From contig JAOQAA010000310.1 in NCBI GenBank assembly GCA_025963815.1, forward strand, positions 1-9,820: 9,820 nt of DNA. The letters are read 5' to 3'. Positions within the stretch are counted from its first letter, which is position 1. Each line of letters starts with the position of its first letter. The DNA is from Capsulimonas sp. (GTDB lineage: Bacteria; Armatimonadota; Armatimonadia; Armatimonadales; Capsulimonadaceae). The translations under genes were made by a program, and so were the position numbers. Below the pieces are notes generated by a model that was given only the letters and a program-made list of their open reading frames with translations, searched no databases and was not told where the DNA came from. Positions 9,601 through 9,820 of the stretch are shown here, one piece after another.

Positions 9601-9820
9601 CTTCCACCTGCGCCCGAACGCATTGACTCTGAACCCGGTGGTCCCCAAAGACTGGAAGCAGTTCAAGATCACCTACCGGCACAAGAGCAGCACATACGAC
9701 ATCGCCATCGAGAACCCCAACGGTGTGAATACAGGGGTAACGCGCGTGGAGGTGGACGGCCAGGTCCAAGCCGACGGCCACATCCCGCTGAGCGACGACG
9801 GCCAGTCGCACGGAGTGCGG
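665..9820 (+). CDS. ndvB: Cyclic beta-1,2-glucan synthase (NdvB/ChvB/Cgs family), 3' end outside window
   Basis: One uninterrupted frame of 3052 codons starts at ATG 665 and is still open at the right edge. The family makes cyclic beta-1,2-glucan from UDP-glucose at the inner membrane. In Proteobacteria the product is an osmoregulated periplasmic glucan. Visible order: DUF1269-like membrane domain (about 4-160), Cgs N-terminal region with AEWLLDN (241-247), helices at about 558-577 and 587-606, GT84 domain (about 626-930), helices at about 969-988, 990-1010, 1087-1104 and 1111-1130, GH189 cyclisation domain (about 1146-1745), and two GH94-type modules (1780-3052). Catalytic motifs of all three enzymatic modules appear intact. 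From memory, rhizobial and Brucella homologues are about 2830-2870 residues, so this one is longer, largely because of its N-terminal extension. The last visible residues (IPLSDDGQSHGVR) resemble the very end of the family, so little is probably missing. No exporter gene is in view. Confidence 0.96.
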   Translation, partial: MPDKVTAAGFYQDPDAAASVFTEIRRKCSGRVALISCDKNGKVVVNNGDISPRRGLALGILSGLLATLALLTQFTFAAIAPGRFGPLILLLSFVLAGGILGWILARFVRLGISPALLAHGRRVITRGETAIVVQTTPADIAQAMTLLRQVTSGQPVTFSFPGAGRELKERPEILLRPARPASERLGIEIGLVTAAVHQLSNTPTSAKPLYQRLHESEAYLNGVQAELNEAVKQHESVSLAAEWLLDNAYIIQEHIDDIRRNFGPKFHRELPILASGPQSGLPRAYGIAAEMIAEADAHVDQGDILNFLESYQTVTPLTMAELWALPLLMRLRLIEALRSLTVHVRRRQRERILADFWANRLRTAARNDPDRLLNMVSDLAERIPNPSAHFADQLLGHLYDEEAALAPVHGWLERKLKSSLTEAIQQDQREQTAEQVSLGNAITTLRALSHLDWRDIFERCSAIHKTLTEDPAGVYAGMDFTTRDSYRHEIEIIHKCSEFSEFEIAARVIALAGAAPGGLERHVGYWLVDQGRAELEAALKATPKFPLRLLRAVRKNHVLVYLGGVAVLTILILGGVIHEAREGGQDALFLIILTIFALLPASEVAVQTINYLVTRMIPPKPLPKLWFEETGIPDEFRTLVVVPMMLLTPASIRKEVERLEIRYLANTDANLRYALVADYADAPHQHMPEDAERLDVAANGIRQLDERYGEGRFFLFARERKWNDGEGKWIGWERKRGKLEELNAYLAARPEERPDGLLRVGDPVLLEGIKFVITLDADTQLPANTARRMIETLAHPLNRPVIAQDRSHVVRGYGILQPRVSTSLPSATATLFSQIFTDPTGTDPYTHAISDVYQDLTGEASYHGKGIYDLHAFHSVLSGRFPENHLLSHDLIEGSHVRVGLASDIELFDLFPEDYHTYAGRQHRWVRGDWQITDWIFGTVPYGDGTRVRNPLPLMNRWKIFDNLRRSLMPLFMTLLLVLAWLFSPVSTIWALPVLAVFLLPFALQIVTLFTTPIGNAYIPWADLELTGQRTLVNTSFTPHQAMLAADAIVRVWWRRHVTHKHLLEWTTAQEAQNKAKDKQTRFIGKLSWYSLAAIAIALVMAQWRLKHVDSAPIFLLLWTIFPLVVALLNTRTPTQETRPLLAADKNYLRRVARQTWRFFDEFVGPQTNWLPPDNYQEFVRHEVANRTSPTNIGLLLLADVSAHDFGYITIDSLIDRLGETMATIDKMEKYEGHLLNWYDTTTLDTLKPEYVSMVDSGNLLGHLWAMDRAVPDLLNGPLLRPEGLLGIADSLGLMREGVESQEKSAERWAVQTAKIESHLAARWGGVQEQVERLRDLKPLGEEVARNAERLPTVSEGARYWGVQVRTQINAWNEIVDRYLRWVEVLAQPPLEGLITLSPDAHEWRRQALAATPSLYMIATGAVPGLSVLTSLHGRKDELRLSPQVSEWLDRLHESSAQAQWHAGEQIGKAQKSIDSMKALSDGMNMRFLYVPERRVFSIGYSVSERRLDNSYYDLLASEARLGSFAAIARGDVPVEHWWALGRTFKSVHGRRVLQSWSGTMFEYLMPTLVTRTYQNSLLDSACKDAVATQRDYARRRGIPWGISEAAYSALDARQIYQYYAFGVPGMGLKRGLEDDLVVAPYATGLALTVDPTGAVRNLRRMAALPQTSLRGDYGFYESIDFTRQRGPKGERGVVVACYMAHHQGMMFIAIDNVLNGNIMQERFHSDPRVRAVESLLFERIPSGSIPLTSAREAIPQPRLEPIAAQHATGTIDTPDTATPQVSLLSNGHYSVMVTNAGGGYSKIDDTEISRWRADATRDSYGQFCYIRDTESGAFWSTTYQPTNGAAQRFSALFSPDKAEFRRREFGIETVTEIVVSPEDNAEIRRITVINKSSRSRQIELTSYAELSLAPHAADRAHPAFNKLFIQTEALEELDGLLAWRRPRSANEEPVWAAHVVAANREATKPTEFETDRSVFLGRGRTPADPAALHGALTGTQGPVLDPVFSLRKHITLEPGERAHVSFVTIAATRHDEAVALVDKYRSIGATARAMEMAWTHAQLELRHLRLQGTDVLRFQQLAGHMLYPNKALRPPAERLRRNILGQSRLWAQGISGDLPTIVVTIADTNDLDMVRETLQAHTYWRVHGFKCDLVILNQESSSYEQPLQEQLRRLIQAHTEYTGIDQPGGVFLRPAASIGEEDLTLILTVARVVLVAARGSLSQQISVPIRPALPAPTGPTGRPGAEEPSPSLPFMELPYFNGLGGFTQDGHEYAIYLGPDDVTPAPWSNVMANPNFGALVTESGGGYCWSGNSQSNKLTPWSNDPVSDPVSMAVYIRDEDLGIFWTPTAAPIRERDPYRTRHGQGYTVFEHNSHAIVQEMTLFVPTYDNDGLPVLVHRLKLTNRSSRRRRLTVTGYAEWDMGVEREDTQLHIVTDWDPEGRMITARNHYHPDFASRIAFASISPAASSYTGDRTEFLGRNGSTSGPAGMRGGPLSGRAGAGLDPCAALQTSIELEPGQMTEVIFTVGQAENLGEARSLAQRLRSAAQAEALLQATRQLWDRYLGTIQVETPDLAVNFLLNRWLVYQDLSCRIWGRSAFYQSGGAFGFRDQLQDAMAMVYSDPAMTRAQIVRSASRQFPEGDVQHWWHPPGGAGVRTQITDDLLWLPLVAAHYVKITGDTSVLDEVVPFLDGRLLGPDEHEAYFPPGVSEQTATVLEHCRRAIQKGLTHGPHELPLIGAGDWNDGMNRVGIGGKGESVWLAWFLIVVLHEFATMLRGQGVATEADEHDAAAATLATAVDAGAWDGAWYRRAYFDDGSPLGSAQDKEAKIDSLPQSWAVISGAGDPQRAKQAMQSVLDNLVKKDDKMVLLFTPPFDKSPKDPGYIKGYLPGVRENGGQYTHGSLWVPLAFARLGDGDQAVEILRLMNPVEHARTPEDVQHYKVEPYVVAADIYSLAGKAGRGGWTWYTGSAGWMYRVWLEEVLGFHLRPNALTLNPVVPKDWKQFKITYRHKSSTYDIAIENPNGVNTGVTRVEVDGQVQADGHIPLSDDGQSHGVR
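674..1144 (+). other. N-terminal DUF1269-like domain with transmembrane hairpin (synthase residues about 4-160)
   Basis: A beta-alpha-beta half (KVTAAGFYQDPDAAASV, then VALISCDKNGKVVV) is followed by two hydrophobic segments at about 55-80 and 85-107, rich in Gly, Ala and Leu. Then comes RLGISPALLAHGRRV and a second half, ETAIVVQTTPADIAQAM to VTFSF. This is the layout I know from DUF1269 and general-stress-protein-17M-like membrane proteins: a ferredoxin-like fold split by a glycine-rich membrane hairpin, with a conserved 'LGI...L..G...' segment and 'GE-A-VV' strand after it. The assignment rests on pattern recognition, not a profile search. The function is unknown; anchoring or regulation of the synthase is an inference. 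The usual Cgs homology begins only around residue 209 (LYQRLHESEAYL). Confidence 0.6.
2540..3454 (+). other. GT84 glucosyltransferase domain (synthase residues about 626-930)
   Basis: This is the processive glucosyltransferase module that builds linear beta-1,2-glucan from UDP-glucose on the cytoplasmic face. It lies between helix pairs at about 558-606 and 969-1010. Visible family motifs are VVVPMMLLT near the start, ADYADA, the conserved block WERKRGKLEELN, DADTQ (776-780, the D-x-D metal/UDP site), KGIYD, HDLIEG (889-894, with the acidic residue expected for the catalytic base), and RQHRW (921-925), a (Q/R)xxRW motif typical of processive GT-A enzymes. All key positions are present, so the domain looks active. 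Confidence 0.9.
4100..5899 (+). other. GH189 / glycoamylase-like cyclisation domain (synthase residues about 1146-1745)
   Basis: In characterised Cgs proteins this middle module cyclises the linear glucan by transglycosylation and is classed as GH189 (Pfam 'Glycoamylase'). Conserved landmarks are RTSPTNIG (1187-1194), HLLNWYDT (1234-1241), VDSGNLLGHL (from 1255), MNMRFLY (from 1484), MFEYLMP (1561-1567, with E1563), WGISE (ending at E1605), YGFYESID (1674-1681, with E1678) and YMAHHQGM (1699-1706). The three glutamates are candidates for catalysis; I cannot say from the sequence which are the actual pair. The domain follows the last predicted helix (about 1111-1130). Confidence 0.85.
6002..7264 (+). 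other. First GH94-type module, probably degenerate (synthase residues about 1780-2200)
   Basis: It starts with a beta-sandwich typical of GH94 N-terminal domains (VSLLSNGHYSVMVTNAGGGY from 1782, then DSYGQFCYIRD). It continues with NKALRPP (from 2086), LWAQGISGDLP (2106-2116) and YWRVHGF (from 2140), a block well conserved among cyclic glucan synthases. It lacks the GDWND acid motif and the TGSAGW phosphate motif of the second module, so it is probably a non-catalytic duplicate. A Pro/Gly-rich linker follows at 2230-2248. Confidence 0.75.
7430..9820 (+). other. Second, catalytic GH94 domain (synthase residues about 2256-3052)
   Basis: GH94 enzymes cleave beta-glucosidic bonds with inorganic phosphate; in Cgs this domain controls chain length. 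The N-terminal beta-sandwich begins at YFNGLGGF (2256-2263) and includes ESGGGYCWSGNS (2299-2310). The (alpha/alpha)6 barrel carries GGAFGFRDQLQD (2599-2610), QHWWHP (2640-2645) and GDWNDGM (2736-2742), where D2737 is the expected general acid. ENGGQYTHG (2889-2897) and TGSAGW (2963-2968) follow; H2896, T2963 and G2964 match the positions that hold phosphate in cellobiose and chitobiose phosphorylases. The C-terminal beta domain runs to the window edge. All key residues are present, so activity is likely. Confidence 0.9.

Overview
The window is GC-rich bacterial DNA carrying parts of two divergently arranged protein genes. A short intergenic region of 173 bases separates them. Neither gene is complete, because one runs off the left edge and the other off the right edge. 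The taxon cannot be fixed from the sequence alone. High GC at third codon positions, a PreP-type M16 peptidase next to a cyclic-glucan synthase, and an unusual N-terminal extension suggest a non-proteobacterial, GC-rich lineage. Armatimonadota is a guess, not a demonstrated assignment.

Left edge (1-491, minus strand): the first 163 codons of a zinc metalloprotease of the M16 insulinase/pitrilysin superfamily, PreP (M16C)-like. It has an intact HILEH motif and the downstream glutamate that completes the zinc site. It has a good Shine-Dalgarno sequence, a plausible -10 element, and a small hairpin near its predicted transcript 5' end.

Rest of the window (665-9820, plus strand): one uninterrupted reading frame of at least 3052 codons, open at the right edge. 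It encodes a cyclic beta-1,2-glucan synthase (NdvB/ChvB/Cgs family). In order it has: (i) an unusual N-terminal DUF1269-like domain split by a transmembrane hairpin; (ii) the usual Cgs N-terminal helical region; (iii) two transmembrane helices; (iv) a GT84 glucosyltransferase domain; (v) four more transmembrane helices; (vi) a GH189/'glycoamylase-like' cyclisation domain; (vii) two tandem GH94-type modules, of which the first looks degenerate and the second keeps its catalytic and phosphate-binding motifs. By family knowledge, the GT84 domain polymerises glucose from UDP-glucose, the middle domain cyclises the chain, and the GH94 domain trims chain length by phosphorolysis. The C-terminus is nearly reached, so only a short tail is probably missing.

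I found no RNA gene, mobile element, CRISPR array or transporter (for example an ndvA-type exporter). The large antisense reading frames inside the synthase gene are composition-driven shadows. The most notable feature is the DUF1269-like membrane domain fused to the front of the synthase. Everything else fits a known family.
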